Positions 46,562 through 57,514 of a DNA stretch of 64,000 nucleotides are shown here, piece after piece. The stretch is from Gelatoporia subvermispora B (lineage: Eukaryota > Basidiomycota > Agaricomycetes > Polyporales > Gelatoporiaceae). The stretch spans positions 853,234 through 917,233 of the forward strand of contig KB445799.1 of NCBI GenBank assembly GCA_000320605.2. Reading direction: 5' to 3'. The translations under genes were made by a program, and so were the position numbers. The notes under the pieces are model-generated. The model was not told the DNA's origin and ran no database searches. It saw nothing but the letters and a program-made list of their open reading frames with translations. The number at the start of each line of letters is the position of its first letter. Position 1 is the stretch's first letter.

Positions 46562-48570
46562 TCAGTTGTCGAACCATCCCGTTCTCGTCATTTCCTCCGC
46601 TATCCCCTCCCATCCCTTCTTCCTCGCCTTTCGGCCGGCAAGTTCGGTGGCAAATCTAACTCCTCGCGCGTTATACTCAATCCGGAGGCATACCAGGTCC
46701 CAGACGTACCTCAAGCATCCCTCCAACTTCCATCGCCCCCTCTCCGAGTCCGTCTCCCCGCCACGCACCGTCGAGCCCTCACGCGCCACTGCCGCAGGGG
46801 TGTACGGCTCCCCGGGCAGCATGCGTCTGCTCAACGCAAAGATCATCCCCGCCACAAACGCGTCCTGCGCCCCGACCTCGTCGAGCGTCCCTGCGCCCGC
46901 GAGGAGGTCCCGCGACGCCTGTCGCTGGATAACGCGTCCCGCCTCCCAGCCCGAACGAGAGGCAATCTGCGTTCCGTCGGAGTCTGACGATTCGCCGTCT
47001 TTCCCCCTGCGCCGGCCCCCGCCCCGTCGCCGCGCCTCGGGAGACCCTGGCGCACTGGGCCCGGGCGAGCGTGACGAAGCTGCACCCGCGGTGAAGAGGC
47101 TTGATGTGTCGGTGTGGCGCTCTGCGCCAGCCCAGAAGTCGCTCCCCGTACGCACGGAGCGCATGTCCCCCACGCCATCGGCGTCAGCGTCGGTAGTATC
47201 CTCCGGCATCCGCAGCATGCTCCCGAGCTGCATGTTTGCCGCGTCCCCTGCGCTGGCGCCGGCCGCACTCTGGTCGGCCCAGCCAGAGCTCTGGAAGTAC
47301 TCGCGAGTGGGCACGGAGAGCACCGCGGCGCCGTATGTGCCCCAGTGCGCAACGAGGAGTGCGTGGGGCGGGGCGATGGAGACGAGGGAGAGGAGGAAGG
47401 CCCGTGGAGAGCTTGCGTATTGAGGCGAGTGTGCGCGGGCGTAGTGAGCGTTGAAGAAGAGGACGTCGGCATGTGGGATGAGCTTTACGGAGAGACGAGA
47501 TCAAGACGGGAGTAGGGACTAGAAGAGCAGGAGAGCCCACCGCTTCGAGGCCTTGACGTGCGCGTCGGCCCACGTCCACACTGAACACGCAATGACTGCG
47601 CCACTTGCGATCTCGTGCGAGACCATCCAATCCGACGATATTACTGAGCGTTGTCTTAACCGATCGGCCCTCAAAATGGATCCAGTCAAATGGCGCTGGA
47701 CTGTTGACAGCCGGTCGGTGTGCTGTATATATCCCCGCACCCTGGGACTGGGATGTGACGCGAGGGGGATACGCATTGAGATGGTTGAGAGCGGTAACCG
47801 GCGAGTTTGGTGACGAGGTATTCGGTAGTTGGTTATTGGGAGCGGCACCGGGAGAAGTGACATGAGCATAGTTCTCCGGTGCCAGGAGCGGCCCAAGGAG
47901 TGATACAAAATCCTCATGTGTGACATCAGGTAGGGGGTTATTATTGATCACAGTCCGAGAGTCCGTGTCATCTGCGTTGGGGGAGTGTCAGAGGTTTGTC
48001 GGAACCGTTCAATAGAACTCGGACATTGCTGGAGGCTCAAGAGTAGGGATATACGAAGTGATCCCCGCGTACTAGTACACGTCTTTCTCATAAGCTTTGA
48101 AGACATGTCTCGTAGCGGCATCGTATTTGGAACAGCCATCAAATATCAAGATCATGTGCAGTTTAACCTCATCTCAGAAGGTCGAGTCATTACAACGGAC
48201 ACGCTCACTAACCTGCATGCAACACCCATGCACTCGGGACGCCAGACTCCTCCCAAATCTTGCAATATCGAGTGCTGACGCGCTCCCTCTCCAGTTCTTC
48301 CAGTACCCGCCTGCCCTCTTCATTGCCCCCAAGCGGTGCAACCAACATCGCGTCGACATTGGGGAACTGTGCCAAAATCGAGAGGCATGTGGTTGCAGAT
48401 CCTCCACGCGTACGAATCACAGAATGAGCACGAGAGACACTGCCAGCGGGTGGATATGAAGGCAGCGAGAGTGTCTGAGTGAGGAAGAGTGTCCCGGAGG
48501 CGATGATACGGAGAGGACGGTTTACAGCTGGAACAAGCGTTTCCTGGGTATCCCGACGAAGACGAGTCAT
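46562..48570 (-). CDS. pfkB-family carbohydrate kinase (ketohexokinase-like)
   Basis: ATP-dependent sugar or nucleoside kinase of the ribokinase fold; the substrate is unknown. Exons are 48213-48570, 47541-47971 and 46562-47482 (569 residues), with introns of 241 and 58 nt. N-terminal motifs are RIIASGTLFLTQTLSLP and RGGSATTCLSILAQF (pfkB signature 1), then LVAPLGGNEEGRRVLEELE. The middle part reads FDWIHFEGRSVKTT and CVFSVDVGRRAR. The C-terminal catalytic motif is GAQDAFVAGMIFAL, where the family has GAGD: the catalytic Asp is kept but the oxyanion-hole Gly is replaced by Gln. A low-complexity insert of about 100 residues, rich in Ser, Gly, Arg and Asp, lies before this motif (residues about 340-445). 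The first intron is unusually long and could hide a small exon. Confidence 0.88.
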
Positions 48571-49123
48571 TATATTTACAAACGCAAGTCATGGAATAGA
48601 CATGGGAGCAAGAGCTGAGAGAAACCCCGCGGGGGCATAATAGCAACCACACGGAGGCTCTTCGGGTCTATGAATGGTCGCCAGGAAAGGAAGGAACACC
48701 ATCCCTACTTTATTCTACGCACATTTTGGCTCTATTTTGGCTCTAATATGCCTCGATATGACTATTTAACAGATGAGATTAGGGTCAAAAGTTTACACTT
48801 TTAAGGGCCAATTAGTGGCAAATAATCATGCACTTGTCTTCAAATGATGATTCAGAAACCTAGCCTGGACTGTTCAGACGATTCTCTCCTTGAAATTCGT
48901 CGGGCCCTCGTCCTCTGGCTGCTCTTCGCAATGTAAGTTATCACGAACGTAAACGCGATACAGTGAAGTTCGGGATTTAGCGCTCAACTACGGCGAAATT
49001 TAGCGCTGCACGGACATAAGAACTCTACTCCCTTCCTCTCGACATCCTAAACCACTGGAAGACTCGGCTGCGATCTCTGGAGAACTAGCTAAAAGGGAAA
49101 GTGCTTTTGAACTATATGCTCGG
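48571..49123. promoter_or_regulatory. Divergent promoter of the pfkB kinase and the FCP1-like gene
   Basis: 553 bp between opposite start codons (48570 minus and 49124 plus). It contains two direct copies of ATTTTGGCTCT near 48723 and 48735. It also has two copies of ATTTAGCGCT at 48975 and 48998, whose inner AGCGCT is palindromic, 23 bp apart. These are the only repeated words in the spacer and are candidate regulatory sites. Confidence 0.5.
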
Positions 49124-51135
49124 ATGCCGAAAGCTCGACGTCGCCGTCCGCACCACCCGACCTCACGCTGGGGAAGGCAGCACCATGATATTCAGACGCC
49201 TACTTTCGGCTCAGAACCATCATCATCATACTACGCTCCGACCGCAGACTACTCGTTCGAGGAGAGCTACGGCTATGCAGACTCGTACCAGCCACAAAGC
49301 AACATATATCCTCCGCAAACCGCTGCTTATGGCGGAGACTACGAAGTGCGGAGACACCAGAATTTCGCCGCGTTCCAGCTTTCTCACCCTCCCTTCTACC
49401 ATGAAACCAATTCTGCTAGCTCAACTCGCCCACCATCTCCGCCACGAGAGCCGAGAGAAAATCGAGACTGGGACCGACCGGTGACGCCTCCGCTGCCCCA
49501 ACCTCCGTCTCCGAGCTACCTCGCGCTCGCCGAAGAGTCACCTTCACAATTATCAGACCCTGTAGAATCTAGGAAGCTCTTGATCCTTGATCTCAACGGC
49601 ACCCTGGTGTTTCGCTCGCAGAATGGATACCGCGCCAAGACAAGATACTATCAACGCGACGGCGAAGACGGACCATCTGACGACCGGCCGCTGCCTCGCC
49701 TGCGACCAGTGCATCCACGGCCATATATGCGCGCCTTCCGGTCATATTTGTTCGCACCAGAGACGAAAGCGTGGCTGGACGTTATGATATGGTCGTCTGC
49801 GCAGCCGCACAGCGTCGACGACATGGTCGAGAAGAGCTTCGGCGAGGACAGGAACCATCTTCTAGCAGTGTGGGCACGAGACACCCTGGGATTACCGCAA
49901 GACCATTACCGTGCGAATCTCCTCTTTTCACCGCACCATTCCTGCGCAGCCGATAGCTCTGCATCATCTGTGGTTGTCCTATACACAACTGCAGATGATC
50001 CATATCTACCGCTCCCGCGCAGATTGGCTATCAATACCTTCGCTAACCAACATTCCCAACTCCAGGCCGAAAAGTCCAAACCATCAAAGACCTCACGAAA
50101 CCGTGGGCCCAGCTCTCCCAGCTCTCCTCCCCGCACTCCTCGCAAGCAAGCACCCCGCGCTCAAGTCCATCGCGTAGCCACAGTCCTACAACCGCACCCG
50201 CGCCTGCCCGAGCACACTCGGCGCTGACGACGCTCCTGCTCGACGACTCGCCGCGCAAGGCGGAGCTGCAGCCGTACAATCACGTCTGTATCGGCGAGTA
50301 CTCCGCCGCGCTCCGCGCGCGCGACCTCGAGAGTTTTACGAAGGCCGCCGATTGGGCTGAGGCCGAGGCCGTGCGTGCGCAGCTCGAGGCATCAGAGCTT
50401 GACGCGGACGAGTCGTTTGTGTCTGTCGCGGAGAGCGAAGGCGCAGGGGCGGACCAATCCTTCGTGTCCGTTGCAGAGAGCGAGGACATAGGCGCGGACG
50501 AATCGTTCGTCTCTGTTGCAGCGAGCGACGTTGCTGGTGAGATAGAAGGGGAGGGCGCGCCTGGGACACGAAAGCGCAAGCGGAAGGAGAAGAAGCGGCA
50601 GCAGCGACTCGCGGGGCTGCGCGAGGTGCTCGATGCGCCGCGCCCGGCGGAAGAGTACGACGAGACGCTGCTGTGCGTCGTCGGCGTGCTGGAGGCGGTG
50701 AAGCGCGAGCGCAACGTCGCCGCGTGGATCCGCGCAGGCGGGCTCTGGGGCCCGGCCGGCGTACCTGTGCAGCTGGAGAAGGACGGGCAGGAGGGCGAGC
50801 GGGCACCGGAGCCGGAGTCAGCGCGAGACGGGGGCGGACAGGCGAGTTCTGACGGTGGGCCGCGCGACAAGAAGCGCAAGCGGTGGCAGCGCGAGAAGGA
50901 GGTTGCTGCGAAGGCTGGGAACGACGAAGTCACCCCTGCTGCTGCAGACGCGGCGAAGACCGTGGTGTCCAACGATGCCGGTGCCGGTGCGGTGGATTCG
51001 TCCTCAGGGATCAAGGAAACACCCGCTCCGCCGATGTGGTTCGAGCACCCGCCCACCGTGAGCTACTGGGCGAAGAGAGGACGGGAAGCGTTGGAGAGGC
51101 TTGGGATACCCGTCGAGCATGGGATTGAGCGGTGA
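49124..51135 (+). CDS. FCP1/NIF-like HAD-domain protein (putative phosphatase)
   Basis: HAD-type domain of the CTD-phosphatase/NLI-interacting-factor group. Exons are 49124-49910 and 50066-51135 (618 residues), with a 155-nt intron. Residues 1-145 are disordered and rich in Tyr, Ser and Pro. The HAD motif I is LLILDLNGTL: the nucleophile Asp156 is present, but the usual second Asp (acid/base) is Asn158, as in a subset of fungal relatives. Motif III survives as LLLDDSPRKAELQPYNHV. Residues from about 360 form a Lys/Arg/Glu-rich tail with three DESFVSVAESE-like repeats (about 50400-50525) and two basic KRKRK-type patches, suggesting a nuclear protein. Activity is in doubt because of the Asn. 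It may dephosphorylate a phosphoserine protein or act as a non-catalytic adaptor. Confidence 0.85.
50397..50530 (+). repeat. Intragenic repeat encoding three SFVSVAES units
   Basis: Three in-frame units of about 51-54 nt encode DESFVSVAESE, DQSFVSVAESE and DESFVSVAASD, separated by acidic linkers, in the tail of the FCP1-like protein. Confidence 0.85.
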
Positions 51136-51571
51136 TGGTCAGTCGTAAGGGTCCCCAGTTTTGGAATATGCATGGTGATTGTCAGTGCCGTTCTCCCGTC
51201 GTCGGACAGTCATGCTAATTCCCAGCAGCTCACACCCAGCATATGTCATGTGGCAATTTGTGGCGCCAATGCAAAGTCAGGTATTATCATGAAAATGCAA
51301 TACTCTACTGTACACCGCTCTAGATGTACACGTCGACAGATCGGAAATGTACAGCATCTTGTACAGCGACCGTAGAGGAACGAGTGGAAGGTGAATGATA
51401 AGGTAGCAAAGCAAAGGCAGTAAACCGAGACTCAGCCCCACAGCAACGTCAGCCAATCCAACACAAATAGCGTTAACAAATAAATGTCCCCACTCAAGTC
51501 CTTGAAGATCCATGTGCGCTCCTCGCAAGCATCTCCATCTCGGGTATAACCACGCCCACACTCCCCTGCAC
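51136..51571. other. Convergent intergenic region
   Basis: 436 bp between the stop of the FCP1-like gene and the stop of the glycosidase. No gene and no other signal. Confidence 0.6.
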
Positions 51572-53255
51572 TCATAACCACCCCACTCCCAGCAGCGCCC
51601 CCGTAGCCAAACTGATTAACACCCCGACCCCACCCGCGCGCAGCGCAAACGCTGTATTCGCGCCTGGCGCGCCCGCGGCGACCCAGTCGCGCCACGCGGC
51701 ATACATCTCGAGTACGAACGCCTGGCCCTCGGGCGAGTGCTGCCCGGCCTCGGACCACGCGTCCGGGTTTGGCACGGGCGTGAGCCACATCGCGCCATCG
51801 AAATGCGCAAGCGACTGTGTCGCGGAGGGCGCTGCGGAGGACGAGGACGAAGGTGAGTGGGAAACAGAGGAGGATGAGGGTGAGTGCGCGGCGGATGGGC
51901 CCGGACGGTCTGTGCTGGAAGTGGAGGCCTGGCGCCGCTGCACGGCGGCCTGGCTGCTACTCGCACTAGAAGTGGAGTTGTTGAGCGGCGCGCTGAGCGC
52001 CTGACGACAGCGCTCGGCGAGGGGGACGTGCGTGTGCACGCCGCCGAGGAGCGCGAGGCGGTACACGGTGCTCGCGAGAAGCGCGGTGCTTGCCGCGTCC
52101 TGGAACGTGCTCGAGTCGTCGGCATAGTTCGTGAAGAGCATGTCCGAGGTCTATGGACATAGAGCGGCTATGAGCCAACCGTGATAGGTGACATGAAGCA
52201 TGGAAGCACGCACCAAGTGCGGGTACATCGCGTCGTGTATCTCGGACGTCCAAGAGATGAGGTCCTTGATCTGGTTTTTCATCTTACCGGAGAACTCGGA
52301 GTGCTGGATAGTGCCCAGTACGCGAATCATCCCTCCTGCTGCCCATCCATTACCTGGTAACCCGGGAAAGTAAGTAGTTGAATGAACGGTTTGACTACTA
52401 CTCAACGTTGCAGGATGTGCGTTCGTTGAAAACCTGCCGTTGTCATTCTCAATGAGTGGTACAGACGCACTTACCAGTTGACCAGTGCCCATTGTCGACC
52501 TGCGACTGATTTCCCAGTACGATATGTTTCCACAGCCCTCCCGCATTAGTGTCCCTCAAATAATTCCGATACAACGAAATCTGGTCGTGTGCCTCTTGCA
52601 GCAAGCTCTGATTGTTGTTGAGCGCCCCGTAATATGCCAGAAATGGCGGGACCATATAAACCGAGTCTGACCATAGCTCCACTTGCTCAATGCGGTGTGA
52701 GATGGCCCCGTCGGACGTGCGAGGCACAGCAGTCAGCGTCCAGTTCAGCTGAGCTGTGGCCGCTGCGGCATAGTCCAGGTTGTCTGACGCGCCCTGGCCG
52801 GTCCAGTTGGCGAGGAGCACCGCGAAGCCGAGCGAGGCACTATCTCCGGCCGCTCCGCCCGAAGGAAGGTCCAGGGGTTGGGGCGCGTCTGGGTTATTGG
52901 ATGAGATGCTCAAGCTTGAGACAACGTTTTTTGCGATAGTCAGCACCTCTCCAAGTGAGGACGGCGCAGAGCCAAGAGGTGGCGGCACTGAGGAGCCGTT
53001 GACCACGGCGTAGGAGGGCGTGTCGAGCTCTGTGAGCGCCTCCGACTCGGTGCCGAGCTCCCAGCTTGTATGATGAGCGTACCGACCGGGTTAGATGGCG
53101 ATGAAAGGTGATGCGATTGCTTGAACGCACCTCTGTTTGGCGCCCTGCATAAGATTAGACTTGACGGCATCGAGCTGGTCGTCTGTGAGATTCTGGGCGC
53201 GGGCGCACGCTAGAACGACAGCGCATGCGAAGAGTGTCCTCCGTATATGAGACAT
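51572..53255 (-). CDS. Secreted six-hairpin glycosidase (GH88/GH105-like), C-terminally anchored
   Basis: Probably an unsaturated glycuronyl hydrolase of the six-hairpin fold, acting on polysaccharide-lyase products. Exons are 53131-53255, 52475-53064, 52214-52353 and 51572-52150 (477 residues). The N-terminus is a signal peptide (TLFACAVVLACARA). Fold motifs are DGAISHRIEQVELWSDSVYMVPPFLAYYG, quoted here in two parts as DGAISHRIEQVELW and SDSVYMVPPFLAYYG, then HWSTGNGWAAGGMIRVLGTI and LFTNYADDSSTFQDAAST. The C-terminal 100 residues are Ser-rich with a long hydrophobic end (GVGVLISLATGALLGVGWL), which suggests GPI attachment or a membrane anchor at the cell surface. Many N-glycosylation sequons are visible. 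The GH family number is inferred from the motif order; a GH76-type barrel is the alternative I considered. Confidence 0.8.
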
Positions 53256-54824
53256 GCCTTTGGCAAATGTGTTCCGTCAGGGTAGACGACCAGCAAAAAC
53301 ACGTAAGTGGCAGCTTCCCAGAGGATTCTACCCGGGAGCGAAGAGCAGGTAGGGAGATGGTCGTACTTAAACGGAAGTTTCAGCCCTGGTGGAATGATCG
53401 GGGCGCAACACGCAGAGTGGCCTGCCGCTTTGGGAAGGGTGAGCATTTGCATCCGCCGGTCACGATGGCTCCAGGCGCGCGTTCCTGACCACGAGATTCA
53501 GGGGATCCAAGGACGCTAGTACATCTTCGTTGGCAACGGCAGCCGCGAAAGTGCATGCGTGGGCCGCCTATAATCCGTTATTCCCCGGCTCTCCTCTGTT
53601 CGGATGTTCTTAGACTGCCTCGGCGCTAGTACCGAGATATATCGACATGAGACTTGGACATTGCGTGCGCGTATGCAACAGAGGATGGGCTCGAGTTGCA
53701 AATGTCGTGAGTGCTGCAACAGCGCCTATTATCCATCCCCGAGAAGTGGCAATCTCCGAAGAATGAACTACATCCTTGGCAACTTCGAAGTTCTTTCTGA
53801 GCAACGTGTCGCGGCAACCACCCAGAGATAAATGAAAAGGCCAGCTTATAATCAAACATGGTCTCCACACAATGAAGACACGATATCCAGAGTGGAAGAA
53901 GGGAAGAGGATGCGTCGGCAACGCGTCGTCTCGCGTCGTTCTTATATACACGTCGGCAGGTGTCGGACTGTCGGCGACGGCGCGCTCCTGCCGAATTGAG
54001 CTAAAATTGACGTCATGAAGGCGGGGCGCGCAACTCAATATGGTAGCGGGATGCCCTTATCTGAGGAACCATAATTCTGTCATATTGAAGCAAGTAGGCC
54101 TTTTTCGCATTGTGCTCCTCCTTCGTGTAGATATACAGGGCTCAGGATTAGTATTGCAGTGCGCCCATAACGTTCTCCAGGAAAGACTAGGACGCTCAAT
54201 TATAGAGAGGCTCTGTCCAAGAGAGCCCAACGGCGATCATTTAACGTCCTATCCATAACTGAAGCGCTAACTTGCGAAGTATACTTGCATTCCCACAAAC
54301 AGAGCACATAAACAGGATTTGTATGCCTGCCAACTACGGCTTGCACTATATGACATGAGACAATGAGAAAATGCGCAGCACTCGGGGACGACAGGGAACC
54401 CTGTACCCGTGTGAAACTGCTAGAGGGTACTGCAACTTCGCCAGCAGTTGCAATTAAGCATGCAGTGCGGTCAGCGCAGGACACTTATAGATGCTGGATC
54501 AAGGCTATTGGTGGGCAACTGATCGAGTTCTCAAGCTAAGTCCCGCAGCGGTATGCTAAAACAGTCGGCGGAGATGGCGGAGGCAAACGTCCCTTTGCTT
54601 ATGTCATCAGTTGTACTGCGGTGCACAGCCTCGGGGGCTGTAACTGTCCCATACGCCAAGTCGGCCAAGCAGGTGCATAAAAACACCTCTCATACGTGCC
54701 CCCACGACCTCTAAACGAGACTCAAGCCCTTTCCATAGCACACGATAATCCAGGCGTTGAACGTCCCTGCAACTGTCGCGTTATTTGCTGCAACCGTGTT
54801 ATTATCTGTAAATCACTTCACATC
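53256..54824. other. Divergent intergenic region
   Basis: About 1.6 kb between the glycosidase (minus) and the small membrane protein (plus). No gene was recognised, and open frames are short on both strands. Near 53952 the plus strand has a TATATA word that could serve the glycosidase only with a very long leader. Confidence 0.5.
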
Positions 54825-55587
54825 ATGCCAGGTGCGTCTGATATGGATATTTCCTACCCATACACGCTGACGGAGACTATGACGATAGAATACAACCGCC
54901 GGTCTAGTTTGCCTCTGTTCGCGCTATTAGCTACTCTGTCTTCCTTGCCATCTGCGCAAGCGCGCTGTTTTTTCGACCGGTGGGCATCACATGTTCAGTC
55001 CGCCATGTTTTACATACAGCTGAGGCCTGGTGACCTCTCAGATTTGGTGTTGAGCACTGCTCTCTTTCCACTGGTGCTCGTATTGGTATAGCAGTTGCAG
55101 CCAGTGAGCACACACATCGCGGGAATCAAAGCTGCATCTCCTGATTGTTGATTCTCCTTCAGTTGTAGCATTCATCGCTGCAATCGGATTGTTCTACTTT
55201 GCGCGGCAGCGGCGCAACCGACAGATCAACTCTGCCAACGCCGCCTACATTCAGAACGGCACACCTCCACCTTTCCAGCCGCCGTACAACAATGCGCAAC
55301 CGGCATACAATGCCGGCTATACTCCTCAGGGTGGTGCAACCTCAGGCTACTTTCCGAACTCCCCACAGCCCGGCTATGACGCTCAGTACTCGTCGCAGTA
55401 CCCGCCCAATACCTATGCAGGCTACAACCCTCAGTCAGGTTTCGCCCACGTAAGTGTTGCAGTATTCACAGCATCATGATGACGCTGACGCCCGCATCAG
55501 CCGCAGTCCCCTCCTCAGTACCCTCAGTACCCGCAGTACGCACCCCCGCCTGGAGTCCCGCCTTACGGTGGCAAGGAGACTGCATAA
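54825..55587 (+). CDS. Small Pro/Tyr-rich single-pass membrane protein
   Basis: Five exons: 54825-54831 (only 7 nt, ATGCCAG), 54889-54979, 55042-55103, 55163-55449 and 55501-55587 (177 residues). The microexon model gives a signal peptide at once (MPEYNRRSSLPLFALLATLSSLPSAQA, split as MPEYNRRSS and LPLFALLATLSSLPSAQA). A short Cys-containing ectodomain follows (RCFFDRFGVEHCSLSTGARIG), then a transmembrane helix (AVAAIVAFIAAIGLFYF) and a basic stop (ARQRRNRQ). The cytosolic tail is repetitive and rich in Pro, Tyr, Gln and Gly (QPPYNNAQPAYNAGYTPQGG) and ends PPYGGKETA. This architecture occurs in small fungal membrane proteins of unknown role; PPY-type motifs could bind WW domains of ubiquitin ligases. 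Without the first intron, 19 unconserved residues would precede the signal peptide. Confidence 0.8.
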
Positions 55588-55768
55588 AGCGTTTCTGTGT
55601 ATGGTTTAGTTGTACCAGTATAATGCATGTACCGCTAGTGCTGTGTCTATGCACGGTTTTTTTGAGAGCTGACAACGGTTCATCTGAATCATTTATGCCC
55701 TATTCGGTTTCAGGTTGATATGTGGTAGGTAGGACAGCCTGATCACAGTCAGAGTCTACAAATCTAAA
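55588..55768. other. Short convergent spacer
   Basis: 181 bp between the stop codons of the Pro/Tyr-rich membrane protein and the DUF6533 gene. The two transcripts probably overlap at their 3' ends. Confidence 0.6.
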
Positions 55769-57514
55769 CTACATGTCGCACGAGCCCTCACTGCTCTTTG
55801 GAGGTGAGTCAGGTGGGGTATCCCGTGGGCCGAGCGATGCGTCCATCTCAATATGCGGTTCCTCAGCCTCGTGGCGCTCATCCTCGTATCCTTCCCAGGC
55901 AATGTCAAGATCATCGGTGTTAGAATCGTGGTCGAGCAGTTCCCCCATGTTTCCTACAAACACTAAAGAATCCATGACGGAGCGATCTTGACTCATTTCC
56001 TCGCTATGCCTGGAGAACCGTCCAGTGCCCGTTGACTCGGAGGGGTATGACGTCAGCTTGCGCAGATTGAGCATAAAGTGGGTAATGACGATCGAAGAAA
56101 GCCTAAATACGAAGTTGATCAGTACGATGACGGACAAACGGAGTTTTGTCATGCTGACGGTGTCGAAAATGCAGAGGCATCTACAAAGACCTATAAGACA
56201 AGGTCAGGTTTGGGATTTGCTGATACTGGTTGCAAGCGTACGTCTGTAGTCTGACCCACGATATTCAATACGTTTAGGGCCAGCAAACCTCTTCAATATC
56301 GTTAGCGGGAACTACAGCCATTCGTGGCATTGCCTACATGAAATAGAACGTGCCTATGATCTCAATGTGAGTCATTATTGTTAGCTCGTATAGTTACATA
56401 TCTCACCGTCTCGGAACAACATCCACATTAGCTCGCTCTTTATGTTGTGCCTACGGGAAAGTTGAATTGTAGTCCATGTCCGGGACCAAGTGGCAATCAG
56501 AATAATCGTGTCCGCTCCTATGACACACATTCGGGTGCCGACTTCGACTATGCTCATACATAAGACTGCATACGCGTAACAACGATCGCCATACCTCTGT
56601 GATTGGAGAATGAGTGCCCAATAACCTAAAACAATAACCAACTTACTTCGTATTCGTACTCGAGGAAACATCTGAGAATTGGACGCATTGTTGGCCAATC
56701 ACCGGAAAGATTACTACCCGATAAGCGTCTCTGGCAAACGCGAAGTACTATCCATTCAGACAGTAGTGATTTGATTAAGTGTAAGCGCGCGATGGAGTGG
56801 ACCAGTGCTTACCGCGTTGACACCAACGGGAACCATACTAAGCAAAACAACAGTAATGACGAGCGAGTAGTTTGCTTTTCTCAGCGCGTAGACGCGCAGT
56901 CCAGAGAACACTTCTCGAAGTTGTCAATAAGATTGTTTGCTCGTACTCGCTCTTTGACTTCACCTGCCCATAGAGCAAATAAACAAATCTCCACCGCAAA
57001 AGCGAAATAGCCCAGCCAATGACAGCTAAATTTATGGGACTCAGGGTGACATTGCTATCTCACGCAGCAGAACACCAAACCTCTGGGAACGATAGCCTGA
57101 GCATTTAATTCTTGACCAAAACGTTGCACTCACGGGTATGCTGACAAAGAGTGGGACCATGTCCAAGATAGTCAGTGCGAGAATAAGCCATCTGTTCATG
57201 CAGAACAGCAGCGTAGCGCTCGAAAATCTGCGTTTCCATACTAGATCCCACTCCTTGTCCAGAGTACACAGGTGATCATAGATGACGAGGGCTTGAAAAC
57301 ATCGATTCATTATCGCTTCATACGCCACATGTATTGAATGACACGTACTAGCCGATGCAACATCACAATAGGATGCGATGAGACTTCGTGTAGTAGCAGT
57401 CCCAGTGAAGTAAGTCAGCATGACAGGAGTGGGTCTGTGCCCTTTGAGAACTTACTTCGATTGCGCAAAACCAGCGACCTCGTCGGCCAGACTTGAGCCG
57501 TATTGAATGGACAT
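55769..57514 (-). CDS. DUF6533 family seven-helix membrane protein
   Basis: Basidiomycete family of predicted seven-transmembrane proteins, GPCR-like in shape; ligand and function unknown. The first exons are 57456-57514, 57349-57383 and 57134-57291. They join to LIASYCDVASATLVIYDHLCTLDKE, quoted as LIASYCDVASAT and LVIYDHLCTLDKE, and then VWKRRFSSATLLFCMNRW, the family hallmark. Further exons give CLFALWAVFSGLRVYALRK, VVLLSMVPVGVNA, TRMCVIGADTIILIATWSRTW and the last helix LSSIVITHFMLNLRKL. An acidic Ser/Asp/Glu-rich tail ends GSCDM. I count about nine short introns; several in the middle depend on my choice of acceptors. Frame is maintained throughout, so the gene looks intact. Confidence 0.83.

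Noticed and set aside
46566..47423. Plus-strand open frame of 285 codons
   Set aside because: It is antisense to the pfkB kinase exon, whose frame carries recognisable motifs. The length is explained by GC-rich codon bias.
50280..51056. Minus-strand open frame of about 258 codons, Ser/Pro-rich
   Set aside because: Antisense shadow of the Glu/Lys-rich tail of the FCP1-like protein, with no independent motif.
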